DNA from: Limosilactobacillus coleohominis 101-4-CHN
GTDB taxonomy: Bacteria > Bacillota > Bacilli > Lactobacillales > Lactobacillaceae
Length of the DNA: 64,000 nt
Direction of reading: 5' to 3'
Assembly (NCBI RefSeq): GCF_000161935.1
Contig: NZ_GG698805.1
Span: 148,866 to 212,865 of the forward strand
Below are positions 1 through 7,527 of the stretch, in pieces. Positions within the stretch are counted from its first letter, which is position 1. Every line of letters starts with the position of its first letter. The notes under the pieces were generated by a model that was not told the origin of the DNA, did not search any database, and saw only the letters and a list, made by a program, of their open reading frames with translations. A program made the position numbers and the translations under genes.

Positions 1-17
1 AGATGCACTATAATCAG

Positions 18-50
18 AAAGCGGCAGCCCAGTTTGGACCGCCGCTTTTT
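18..50. terminator. Terminator hairpin at left edge
   Basis: The arms AAAGCGGC and GCCGCTTTTT enclose a 15-nt loop and are followed by T residues on the + strand. It lies just beyond the stop of the transposase remnant that reads leftward, and it may also end a gene that lies to the left of the window. Confidence 0.6.
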
Positions 51-51
51 A

Positions 52-336
52 CTATTCAAATAAAGCTTTTATTTCATCATCGGAAAGGTGAAATAAAAGC
101 TTTATTTTTTGTTGTAATTGATCTTCGGGAATCCCTAACTGGCGTGTGATTGTGATCATTTGCTGGATAGCTTGGGTCTTTCCCTTTTTGATTCCTGATT
201 CTTCACCGATTTGGATACCTTCTTGGCGTCCTTCTTCACGAATGTCTTCATCATGAAACATCATATGTGTTTTGTTATCCATATATTCATTCCTCCATCT
301 GCGATTTTGACTGAGTTGGTGAATATAATTCCGTAG
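52..336 (-). pseudogene. C-terminal remnant of Rpn-type PD-(D/E)XK nuclease/transposase
   Basis: The open frame runs from a stop at 337-339 to a TAG at 52-54. It matches only the tail of the Rpn (recombination-promoting nuclease, COG5464-like) family: a WRNEYM motif followed by charged E/G/K repeats (REEGRQEG, GEESGIKKG) and a short helical end. The nuclease core is absent, so this is a decayed gene. An in-frame ATG at 282 has a GGAGG nine bases upstream, so a 76-residue product could still be translated; that the peptide does anything is not supported. A second defective member of the family, of a different sub-type, lies at 3875-4669. Confidence 0.65.
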
Positions 337-405
337 TTAATCGACATACTGATCATCTTGAACATCTTTATTATCTACGTAATGGAGGAAATTTTGGAGA
401 CATCA

Positions 406-1140
406 TTAGTTTCGTTCAGCTACCTTCGTAGCCCGTGCCACAAGGTCGTGGAAGATATTTTGGGCCACTTGGTCGTGTTTGTACATGTTTTCCGGGTGCC
501 ATTGCACTGCGAGAATTTGATCGCTATCAACGGATTCCACGGCTTCAATCACTTGATCATCAGCAGTTGCCGTGACCTTTAACGATGGAGCCAGTTGATT
601 CAGACTTTGGTGGTGACGGGAATTAACGTATGGACGGTCACCAGCCAGTTGCTGAATCCGACTGCCAGCAACTGTGGTAACGTGATGGGTTGGTAGGTTA
701 CCCGGTGCCTTTTGTGAATGTAACAGTTCAGCATGTGGATTTTCTGCCATGTCTTGGTAGACGGTGCCACCTAAACCGATATTAATCAGTTGCATTCCTC
801 GACAAATCCCCATCACAGCTTTACCTGCCTTAACGGCTTCCTTCAATAATTGGAGTTCAGATAAGTCACGCTTACGGTAGGTCATCCCTAGGCCGGGGTG
901 GGGCTCTTCCCCATAGAAGGTGGGGTCGATATCCTCGCCGCCCGCGAAAATGATGCCGTCAAACTGGTCGACGTAGTTTTTTGCTAATTCTGGCGGCACA
1001 CTGGGTACGATGATCGGAAGAGCATGTGATTTAATGAGAGCTTCAATAATGGGACGGGGTGCAAATGATGCATCCCGTTCGTTAATGATATTGGTGGCCT
1101 CAGTTAATGTGTCAGCAGAAATTGCAATTCGTGGAATCAT
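406..1140 (-). CDS. Gamma-glutamyl-GABA hydrolase-like class I glutamine amidotransferase (peptidase C26)
   Basis: The 244-residue cytosolic protein has the class I amidotransferase fold signature: nucleophile Cys113 in GICRG and catalytic His215-Glu217 in QWHPE. Family members of the PuuD type cleave gamma-glutamyl amides such as gamma-glutamyl-GABA. The exact substrate here is inferred only from the family, since no putrescine pathway genes are nearby. The start at 1140 is chosen because GAGAGGATGAG lies just upstream; the open frame extends 47 codons further but that part has no family resemblance. It is divergent from the PAP2 gene with about 126 bp between them. Confidence 0.85.
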   Translation of the reverse strand: MIPRIAISADTLTEATNIINERDASFAPRPIIEALIKSHALPIIVPSVPPELAKNYVDQFDGIIFAGGEDIDPTFYGEEPHPGLGMTYRKRDLSELQLLKEAVKAGKAVMGICRGMQLINIGLGGTVYQDMAENPHAELLHSQKAPGNLPTHHVTTVAGSRIQQLAGDRPYVNSRHHQSLNQLAPSLKVTATADDQVIEAVESVDSDQILAVQWHPENMYKHDQVAQNIFHDLVARATKVAERN

Positions 1141-1266
1141 ACGCCTCATCCTCTCATCTAAATTTAATAATAATAAAATACCATAAATTACCAGACTTTG
1201 TATAGAATCAATACTCAAATTCCGGAAACTTTGGTACACTAATGAAGTTACGATAAAGGTGGTGGA

Positions 1267-1860
1267 ATGATGCATCCGCAATTAACGATTGGCTGGCTAT
1301 TGCAACTACTGATGACGGGATTAATCTTTGGCAGTTTATGTTGGGGAATTCGTTATTCGCCGCAGTTTAGTTTAGTTGAAGAACGGCTGCAGCATCGGAT
1401 CATTCGGCAACAAAATAATTGGTGGTGGCAGCTGGTTGCCACCGCTTTTGACCCTAAGGCATTAGTCATGTGGGACTTTTTGCTTGCCGGATTATTGGTG
1501 GTGCAGGGACGCTGGCTTCGAGCAATTTATGTTCTAGTAATGCTAGCCTCTGTTGATGCATTTGGTATTTGGATAAAACATCATCTCAAACGACAACGAC
1601 CAGCAACATTTGTTCAAGCCACCCCTACGTATAGTTTCCCTAGTGGTCATACGCTAGGAACCACCATGATGGCGATGATGATCGGAATGCTATTTCCACA
1701 CTTACTGATTTGCGATTTAGTGTTATTGGGCTGGCTTCTGGTTATTGGTTGCCGACTGACTCTCCATGCTCATTATCCATCAGACGTGTTCGGTGCAGTT
1801 GTGCTAGCTTATGGCTGGTGGATTGGCGGCGAGTTGTTATACATATTGATAACGAGGTAA
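1267..1860 (+). CDS. PAP2-family membrane phosphatase
   Basis: This 197-residue integral membrane protein has the three PAP2 phosphatase motifs: KHHLKRQRP (residues 104-112), PSGH (125-128) and R163 with HxxxPSD (H169, D173). It carries about five or six hydrophobic segments. Such enzymes dephosphorylate lipid phosphates such as phosphatidic acid or undecaprenyl pyrophosphate. Its position as first gene of a tight three-gene run ending in the peptidoglycan carboxypeptidase DacA favours a role in the lipid carrier cycle of the cell wall (inference). The start is ATG 1267 or the adjacent ATG 1270, behind AAAGGTGGTGGA. The next gene begins four bases after its stop. Confidence 0.85.
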   Translation: MMHPQLTIGWLLQLLMTGLIFGSLCWGIRYSPQFSLVEERLQHRIIRQQNNWWWQLVATAFDPKALVMWDFLLAGLLVVQGRWLRAIYVLVMLASVDAFGIWIKHHLKRQRPATFVQATPTYSFPSGHTLGTTMMAMMIGMLFPHLLICDLVLLGWLLVIGCRLTLHAHYPSDVFGAVVLAYGWWIGGELLYILITR

Positions 1861-1864
1861 AAGG

Positions 1865-2377
1865 ATGGAAGCACGTTTAATTCAATTTCATATTAGCCCA
1901 CAGGTTAAGCAGCCTGCTGATCAAACGAAACAGCAGCCAACGCAAAATGGGTTTAATCTCGAATTTGTGGCGAAAAATAAGTACATTTCAGAAGATATGC
2001 GGGGCGTTCCGCAGTTTCGTCGTGAATTGCGGCATAAGATGCAACACATTGTCGATCAATTTAATGAATACTATCAGTGGAATATTGATAAGACTTCTGA
2101 AATGGAAGCAAACACGGAAAACTTCGGGGCGTTAGAAAACCTCAATGATGCCGCTAAGTATTTGGTTAGTCTGCTTAAGAACGACTTCTTGGTACCGGAC
2201 GAATTGGAATTAACTGCAATCCACTTAGTTGGTGATTTCAACGTATATAACCCGGGAAATAATACGAAGTTAAAGAAGGATGCGGCGAAGATTCGCCAAG
2301 AGTCACTCGAACGGTTCCGGGCGAGCCAGCAACCACGGCCAATGCCAGCACCCATGAACATGGGTCCGCAAAAGTAA
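1865..2377 (+). CDS. Conserved-type hypothetical protein, 170 aa, between PAP2 phosphatase and dacA
   Basis: I do not recognise this family. The 170-residue product has no signal peptide or membrane span, is rich in charged and Asn/Gln residues, and ends in a Pro/Met-rich tail (RPMPAPMNMG). It looks soluble, with an N-terminal disordered stretch (residues 15-30) and a helical centre. It starts 4 bp after the PAP2 gene and stops 13 bp before dacA, so the three genes are very probably one transcript. A cell-envelope role is suggested by context only. Confidence 0.7.
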   Translation: MEARLIQFHISPQVKQPADQTKQQPTQNGFNLEFVAKNKYISEDMRGVPQFRRELRHKMQHIVDQFNEYYQWNIDKTSEMEANTENFGALENLNDAAKYLVSLLKNDFLVPDELELTAIHLVGDFNVYNPGNNTKLKKDAAKIRQESLERFRASQQPRPMPAPMNMGPQK

Positions 2378-2390
2378 GAGGAGGATTATT

Positions 2391-3644
2391 TTGAAGAAAC
2401 GATTAATGCAGTTAGGGCTACTGCTTGCAACATTCGTGATGATTTTCAGTTGCTTCACAGCGGCCTTTATTTCAACGGCCCAGGCTGATCAAACTAAGTT
2501 AGAAGCCAAAGCGGCGATTACGATGGATGCGCAAACTGGTCAGATCCTGTTTCAACAAAATGCTAATCAGAAATTAGCGGTGGCTTCATGTACCAAAATT
2601 TTAACCTTAGCGGTGATTGAGCAAGACATTGCGGATGGAAAGCTGAGTTGGAATCAAAAAATCAAAATCAATCGCAAGGTCGCTAAAACGTCAACGGACT
2701 GGCACTTTTCTAATGTGGAGTTAAAAGCAGGTCATCGCTATACGGTTCGTTCATTGTGCGAATCAATGATGATTGTGTCGGCGGATGGTAGTGCGGAAGC
2801 CTTGGCATTAGCTTCAGCCGGCAGTACCGCAGCTTTTAATAAAAAAATGCAGGCAGTGGCCAAAAAGGCTGGTGTTCATGATGCTAAAATCTATAATATG
2901 ATCGGGCTGTCAAATGGTGAGCTTGGCTCTAATGGGATCAAAGGTGTCTCTAAGAAAGCGGAGAATGCTTTTTCAGCTAAGGATATGGCGTTGATTAGCC
3001 GGTATTTAGTGACTAAGTACCCGGATGCATTGAACATCACTAAGGCAACGAACGTTGAATTTAAAGTCGATGATAAGCAAAGTTATAATATGCTGAATAT
3101 CAACGGAATGCTGCCTAATAATGGAAATGCACCGAAAAATGGCACGATGGATGGCTTGAAGACGGGATCAACGGATAAAGCCGGTAACTGTTTTGTGGGG
3201 ACTGGAGTTTTCAATAATCGCCGATTAATCACGGTCGTATTGGGAACCGATATTCATGATTATAGTAAGCAGTTTAAAGAAACTAACAAGATGTTGGAAG
3301 CCGTTCAAGGTGCTTACCAACCGGTAACTTTGAAACAACCTAGTGATTTGAAAAAGCTCACTAATCAAGTGCGGGTTGCGCATGGCAAACGTAAGACGGT
3401 AAAGATTGGTTTGAAACAAACAGCAGCATTGTGGTTGCCAAAGGGAAGCAAGATCAATCAAGTTAGTGGACAATTGACTTTGTCAAAGGGCAAACGGACC
3501 ATTGGCCAACACAAGCTTCGTGTGCCATTGAAGAAGGGCGAAACGGTTGGTCAAATTAAGGTGACCCCGATTAAGGGCCAGCCAAGTTTGCACCTACCAG
3601 TGGTGAGCCAACAAAATGTCACTAAAAAATCATTAATGAATTAA
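2391..3644 (+). CDS. dacA: D-alanyl-D-alanine carboxypeptidase (PBP5-type DacA)
   Basis: This 417-residue secreted serine peptidase trims the terminal D-Ala of peptidoglycan stem peptides. A signal peptide ends near ALA-type residues 29-32 (STAQA). Active-site motifs are S66-C-T-K69, S130-A-D132 in place of the usual SxN, and K257-T-G259. A C-terminal beta-rich PBP5_C-like domain occupies residues 320-417. I see no clear C-terminal amphipathic anchor. The start is TTG 2391 behind AGAGGAGGA; no ATG fits. It is third gene of the PAP2 operon. A short stem (CTGGG/CCCAAG followed by CTTTTT) at about 3657-3680 may end transcription. Confidence 0.9.
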   Translation: MKKRLMQLGLLLATFVMIFSCFTAAFISTAQADQTKLEAKAAITMDAQTGQILFQQNANQKLAVASCTKILTLAVIEQDIADGKLSWNQKIKINRKVAKTSTDWHFSNVELKAGHRYTVRSLCESMMIVSADGSAEALALASAGSTAAFNKKMQAVAKKAGVHDAKIYNMIGLSNGELGSNGIKGVSKKAENAFSAKDMALISRYLVTKYPDALNITKATNVEFKVDDKQSYNMLNINGMLPNNGNAPKNGTMDGLKTGSTDKAGNCFVGTGVFNNRRLITVVLGTDIHDYSKQFKETNKMLEAVQGAYQPVTLKQPSDLKKLTNQVRVAHGKRKTVKIGLKQTAALWLPKGSKINQVSGQLTLSKGKRTIGQHKLRVPLKKGETVGQIKVTPIKGQPSLHLPVVSQQNVTKKSLMN

Positions 3645-3717
3645 TTTTAAGGGAGACTGGGAATTAACCCAAGCTTTTTACTGTTTTAAAAGATAAGAAT
3701 GTTGCAACGCAGTAGCT

Positions 3718-3817
3718 GGCTGGCAGTTCAAACGCTGATAAGTCAGCATTTGACCAACCTAGCCATCCTTGCGGGGGTGGGAAGACGAACTAGACAAGCT
3801 AGTTCTGTCCCACTCCC
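3718..3817. repeat. Two adjacent long imperfect hairpins (possible dispersed intergenic repeat)
   Basis: The first hairpin spans 3718-3764, with loop TAAG at 3739-3742 and arms ending CAAACGCTGA and TCAGCATTTG. The second spans 3773-3817, with arms GGGGGTGGGA (3773-3782) and TCCCACTCCC (3808-3817) and an inner AACTAG/CTAGTT stem. The second is followed by CTTTACGTCTTT and could act as a terminator. The two together look like a structured intergenic repeat unit. No second copy exists in this window, so the repeat status is inferred. Confidence 0.5.
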
Positions 3818-3874
3818 TTTACGTCTTTAAATAATGGGCAGCAGAGTCTGTACTAATTATTTGGAGGATAATTA

Positions 3875-4669
3875 ATGAAGCAAGAGACGCAGTTAACACA
3901 GTATGAACAGTTACGGAAGAAATGGGAATCACTTGGAATTGCGAGCGATGTGATGTTTGGAATGGTGATGCAGAAAAAAGAGTTATGTTTGGAACTAATT
4001 CAACGTGCTGTTCCTGAACTAAAGGTCCAAAAAATTGAATTTCACCAACACCAGTATACGGTGGATGGGCCATTAGACTCACGAGGATCACGATTTGATA
4101 TTTATGCCCGCGATGACCAAGGGCGGATTTTCATGATTGAAATGCAGGTAGCAAATCATCATAATTTACCGTATCGGTTACGGTATTATTTGCGGCAATC
4201 TGATTTTGATATTTTGAACCCAGGGGACGGTCTTCATGAAATTATTTTTAATGCCAAAGCTGCAGTGATTCATGATAAGATGAAAATAAAGAGTTTTCTT
4301 CAATTGATGGAAAATAAGGTTAATTTAAGAGACCCATTTGTGGTTAAAATTATGGAAACGATGCGAGAAATTAAAGCGGATCCAGAAAGGAGAAGGTGCT
4401 TTATGACATACGAGATGAATCTAGCGGATGCACGAGCCGCGGGTCGTGAACGAGGACTTGAAGAAGGCATGGCAGAAGGTCATAAGCAAGGGATGGCGGA
4501 AGGCCATAAACAAGGAGTTGTGGAAGGTCGCAAAGAAGGGTTAACGGAGGCCGCGAAGAAGACAGCAGCAATATTGAAAAAGTATGAACCAAATCATAAT
4601 GAGGCGGTTCATACATTGATGAATCAATTCGATTTATCCGCCGCGGAAGCTGAAACCTACCTTAAATAA
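3875..4669 (+). CDS. Rpn-type PD-(D/E)XK nuclease family transposase, with internal deletion
   Basis: The 264-residue protein belongs to the Rpn/COG5464 group of PD-(D/E)XK nuclease transposase-like proteins. The nuclease core is visible: RFDIYARD (Asp in the PD position) and FMIEMQ (the E-x-Q/K half) at about residues 72-92. The tail carries tandem EGMAEGHKQG repeats encoded by diverged 24-bp DNA repeats at about 4458-4535. From family memory about 40 residues are missing between LNPG and DG (about 4221-4228), in frame, where full members have the YVIFI-FDPF segment. It is therefore probably inactive although the frame is open. It is preceded by GGAGGATAATTA and followed by a terminator. Confidence 0.75.
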   Translation: MKQETQLTQYEQLRKKWESLGIASDVMFGMVMQKKELCLELIQRAVPELKVQKIEFHQHQYTVDGPLDSRGSRFDIYARDDQGRIFMIEMQVANHHNLPYRLRYYLRQSDFDILNPGDGLHEIIFNAKAAVIHDKMKIKSFLQLMENKVNLRDPFVVKIMETMREIKADPERRRCFMTYEMNLADARAAGRERGLEEGMAEGHKQGMAEGHKQGVVEGRKEGLTEAAKKTAAILKKYEPNHNEAVHTLMNQFDLSAAEAETYLK

Positions 4670-4676
4670 TTAAAAT

Positions 4677-4711
4677 AACGTCCTGGATGAAATATTATTC
4701 AGGACGTTTTT
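4677..4711 (+). terminator. Rho-independent terminator
   Basis: AACGTCCTG and CAGGACGTT form a perfect 9-bp stem followed by TTTTTC, just after the Rpn-type gene. Confidence 0.8.
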
Positions 4712-4728
4712 CAGATCGCTGATCAATC

Positions 4729-4758
4729 TTGATGACGGTTGACTAAATCAGTTATACT
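4729..4758 (+). promoter_or_regulatory. Sigma-A promoter of tRNA-Thr
   Basis: TTGATG (4729-4734) and TATACT (4753-4758) are separated by 18 bp. The tRNA begins 7 bases after the -10 element. Confidence 0.6.
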
Positions 4759-4764
4759 AACAGT

Positions 4765-4838
4765 GCCATCTTAGCTCAGCTAGGTAGAGCACATCCATGG
4801 TAAGGATGAGGTCGTCGGTTCGAACCCGATAGATGGCT
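4765..4838 (+). tRNA. tRNA-Thr (GGT)
   Basis: The cloverleaf is complete: acceptor GCCATCT/AGATGGC with discriminator T, D arm GCTC...GAGC, anticodon stem CATCC/GGATG with loop ATGGTAA giving anticodon GGT, and T arm GTCGG-TTCGAAC-CCGAT. The CCA end is not encoded. It is a single-gene transcript unit. The 3' end is not duplicated elsewhere in the window, so there is no sign of an integrated element using it as an attachment site. Confidence 0.95.
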
Positions 4839-5143
4839 TATTATTAAGATGATATGAGTTGTTCAACGTTGATTTAATCGGTTTTAAGCCTTTTAAAACC
4901 ATCAAAAAATTTAGAGAATCTATTAATATTGTCGCAGACCTGCAACACGTGAAGCAAAGCGTGTTGCAACAGATTATAGGGAAGTAACGATTATCATCGT
5001 CATACCAATGTTTAAGGGTAGTTAAATGTGTTGCAATTAACTAAAAAAACTGGTTATCAGTTAAATGTCTGATAGCCAGTTTATTCAGTGATCCACGCCT
5101 TTTGCTACTAAATTGTTATAATTATTAACGGGTAGGTGAAAAA
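4839..5143. other. 305-bp intergenic region with three hairpins and no gene
   Basis: No convincing ORF is present. Three inverted repeats stand out: GGTTTTAA/TTAAAACC at 4880-4900; TGCAACACG/CGTGTTGCA at 4941-4968; and AACTGGTTATCAG/CTGATAGCCAGTT at 5048-5081. The last is flanked by A7 on the left and TTTA on the right, so it works best as a terminator in the minus direction. GTGTTGCAA recurs at about 4961 and 5030. A structured RNA or decayed mobile DNA would both fit. Confidence 0.5.
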
Positions 5144-5317
5144 ATGGATAAGGTTTCGGTAATTGTTCCCGTATACAACTTGAAAAGGTATTTGGATGAG
5201 AATTTACGAGCGGCATTAATTGATTTAAGGGACAAGGCACAACGAGTTAGTGATTATGATTACTACCAAAGAGCAATGGCTGCACTAACGGTGTTGGATG
5301 CATTAACAAAGGAGTAA
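5144..5317 (+). pseudogene. 57-aa stub with N-terminus of a family 2 glycosyltransferase
   Basis: A 57-codon ORF begins VSVIVPVYNLKRYLDENL, the unmistakable N-terminal strand-helix of GT2 glycosyltransferases. It then runs into an unrelated helical segment ending DALTKE. A real GT2 enzyme is more than 200 residues and needs a DxD motif that is absent here, so this is probably a deletion fusion left from a larger gene. It has a ribosome site GGTAGGTGAA, and its last codons (AAAGGAGTAAG) contain the ribosome site of the GT8 gene that starts 8 bases later, so translation may be coupled. A small functional protein cannot be excluded. Confidence 0.6.
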
Positions 5318-5324
5318 GAATCTC

Positions 5325-6521
5325 ATGGGAACTAAAAAAGCGATTGTCCTCTCTGGTGACAATCATTATACGGCGCAAATTACCACGACAATTAAGTCGA
5401 TCGTGTACCATTTGCGGCGTGTTAAAATTTACTTAATTAATTCAGATATTCCTCAGGAGTACTTTTTTAACTTAAATCTCCGGTTGAAGCAGCTTGATAG
5501 TGAGCTAGTTGATTTAAAGATTAATCCAGAATTATTCAGTAATGCCGAGTCGCCTAAAGCCCACATTAGTAAGATTACCTACGGACGTTTAATGATTCCA
5601 CAACTGGTTACTGAAGATCGTGCACTGTACATTGATAGTGATGCGATTGTTGATCAAAGTATTAGCGAATTGTGGACAATGGACCTTGGTGATTATCCAA
5701 TTGCGGCGGTCCATGATGTCTTCTTAGCAGACATTTTTAATGCCGGAATTATTCTGTTCAACAACAAGAAGCTGCGCGAGGATCCCGACTTGGTCGATAA
5801 CATGCTGGCCGCGGCACAGCAGAAGGGAATCTTAGATGCCGACCAGACGGTTTTAAATCAATTCTTTAATCATCAGTATTTAGAATTAGGCTTGGAATAT
5901 AACTATGTGATTGGTTATGATCGGGACGTTTCCTTAGCTCCTAGGAATGCGCCGGGGTATTTTGAGAAGATGCTTAATTGTCCTCAACCAAAGATTATTC
6001 ACTATGCTTCTCCCGACAAACCATGGAATTTACAGTCCGCTGGTCGAATGCGAGAAAAGTGGTGGCAATATCATAATTTAGATTGGGTAACCATTACCCA
6101 GCATGGTCAATTGCCACAACTGACGAAGCCAGTTAAGGGCAAGTTTTTCACCCTAACCGCGTCCGATTCAATGATTCATTTAGCCAAATTGGCACAGGCG
6201 CTACCGGATTACGAATTCCATGTGGCGGCCTTCTCATTAGTTAGCCCAACCTTGTTGAACTACATGCGTTTCCACAACGTTCATGTTTATGCCAGCATTT
6301 CCAAGCCACGAGTTGAAGAATTAATGCATGATTGTACAGCTTACCTCGATATTAATCGGGAAACTAAGTATCAGGATTGGATTGAGCGCTTCGCCAAGAA
6401 TGGCCGACCGGTTTATTCATTTGCTAGCGATGCTGCAGCATTGAGTGACCAAGTTCACCAGGAAATTTTTGCTGATGACGATTACCAAAAGATGGTGCAA
6501 AGAATTCAGAAAAATGGGTAG
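5325..6521 (+). CDS. Glycosyltransferase family 8 protein with extra C-terminal domain
   Basis: The 398-residue protein has a GT8 (LgtC/glycogenin-like) catalytic domain in residues 1-255. The metal-binding D104-S-D106 lies in LYIDSDAIVDQ, followed by the FNAGIILFNN and DADQTVLNQFF segments and KIIHYASPDKPW near the end of the domain. Residues 265-398 resemble the acceptor half of the family GT1/GT4-like domain found in LAB glycosyltransferases acting on surface glycans or serine-rich adhesins. It probably transfers hexose from a UDP-sugar. Acceptor and sugar are unknown. It is cytosolic with no membrane span. It follows the GT2 stub with probable translational coupling and ends at its own terminator. 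Confidence 0.85.
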   Translation: MGTKKAIVLSGDNHYTAQITTTIKSIVYHLRRVKIYLINSDIPQEYFFNLNLRLKQLDSELVDLKINPELFSNAESPKAHISKITYGRLMIPQLVTEDRALYIDSDAIVDQSISELWTMDLGDYPIAAVHDVFLADIFNAGIILFNNKKLREDPDLVDNMLAAAQQKGILDADQTVLNQFFNHQYLELGLEYNYVIGYDRDVSLAPRNAPGYFEKMLNCPQPKIIHYASPDKPWNLQSAGRMREKWWQYHNLDWVTITQHGQLPQLTKPVKGKFFTLTASDSMIHLAKLAQALPDYEFHVAAFSLVSPTLLNYMRFHNVHVYASISKPRVEELMHDCTAYLDINRETKYQDWIERFAKNGRPVYSFASDAAALSDQVHQEIFADDDYQKMVQRIQKNG

Positions 6522-6527
6522 GTGAAA

Positions 6528-6564
6528 GCCGCCCAGTTGCATTTTAGCGACTGGACGACTTTTT
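6528..6564 (+). terminator. Rho-independent terminator
   Basis: GCCGCCCAGTTGC pairs (with G-U pairs) with GCGACTGGACGAC, followed by TTTTT. Confidence 0.75.
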
Positions 6565-6614
6565 CTATATAATTTTTTCTAATCAGTTTATAATGTAAAT
6601 AGGAGGTGTCGAGG

Positions 6615-7505
6615 ATGAATACAAATTTACAGCCAAAAATTACATTAAATAATGGTGTGAAAATCCCACAGCTCGGCTTAGGAGTTTGGAAAACATCGTT
6701 AGATGAAACACGGACAATGGTGAAAACGGCCTTAGCAAATGGTTACGTCCTGATTGATACGGCCAAGCAGTATGGAAATGAATCCGGTGTTGGTGCCGGC
6801 ATTCAAGATGCCATCACAGCTGGTATCATTAACCGTGAGCAAATTTTTCTCACCACCAAGATTTTTAACGGTGATCAGGGGGATTATGATCGGGTTCGGC
6901 GCGGCTTTGAAGGCCAACTTAAGGATCTTCAGACGGACCATGTCGACCTGTTGTTAGAACACTGGCCAGTTAATGGTAAGTTTAATGAAACGTGGCGGGC
7001 CATGGAAGCCATCTTGAAGGATGGTCAGGCACGTGCCATTGGGGTCTGCAATTTCGATAATGGCCGGATGATCAACCTGATTGATCACGCGACGGTTCTA
7101 CCAGCCATTAACCAAATTGAATTCAACCCAGGCATTTTGCAACGCCCGATTGTCGAATTTTGTCAACAACAAGGGATTCAGCTAGAAGCCTGGTCACCAC
7201 TTGGTAACGGAAAGTTGCTTCAAAATGAACGAATTCAAGAAATTGCCCAACGGCATGGCAAGACGACTGCCCAAGTAGAATTACGTTGGAGTCTCCAACA
7301 CGGCTTTGTCGCCATTCCGAAAACGACGCACGAACAGCGAATGCAGGAAAACGCTGATATTTTTGATTTCACTTTGAGCACCAACGAAATGTTAATGATT
7401 GACGCCTTAGACCAACAGCACCATGCTATTTGGTATGACAAATTCAAATGGTCCGGCAATCCGGACGGCGTTGATGACTACGTCGCGACACCAAGTAATT
7501 GGTAG
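6615..7505 (+). CDS. Aldo/keto reductase
   Basis: This 296-residue NADPH-dependent oxidoreductase of the AKR superfamily reduces aldehydes or ketones, for example 2,5-diketo-D-gluconate-like substrates; the natural substrate is not deducible. The catalytic tetrad is present: D48 and Y53 in DTAKQYGNE, K82 in TKIFN, H116 in EHWPV. The nucleotide-binding end has IPKTTHEQRM. The start at ATG 6615 is preferred over the upstream GTG 6606 because AGGAGG (6601-6606) lies 8 bases upstream. A TATAAT at about 6588 may be the -10 element. A cation antiporter gene follows after 22 bp. Confidence 0.88.
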   Translation: MNTNLQPKITLNNGVKIPQLGLGVWKTSLDETRTMVKTALANGYVLIDTAKQYGNESGVGAGIQDAITAGIINREQIFLTTKIFNGDQGDYDRVRRGFEGQLKDLQTDHVDLLLEHWPVNGKFNETWRAMEAILKDGQARAIGVCNFDNGRMINLIDHATVLPAINQIEFNPGILQRPIVEFCQQQGIQLEAWSPLGNGKLLQNERIQEIAQRHGKTTAQVELRWSLQHGFVAIPKTTHEQRMQENADIFDFTLSTNEMLMIDALDQQHHAIWYDKFKWSGNPDGVDDYVATPSNW

Positions 7506-7527
7506 CCACTAAATCACGGAGGATTTT

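Noticed and set aside
4765..5143. Integrated element at tRNA-Thr
   Set aside because: No duplicated tRNA 3' end and no integrase gene in the neighbourhood.
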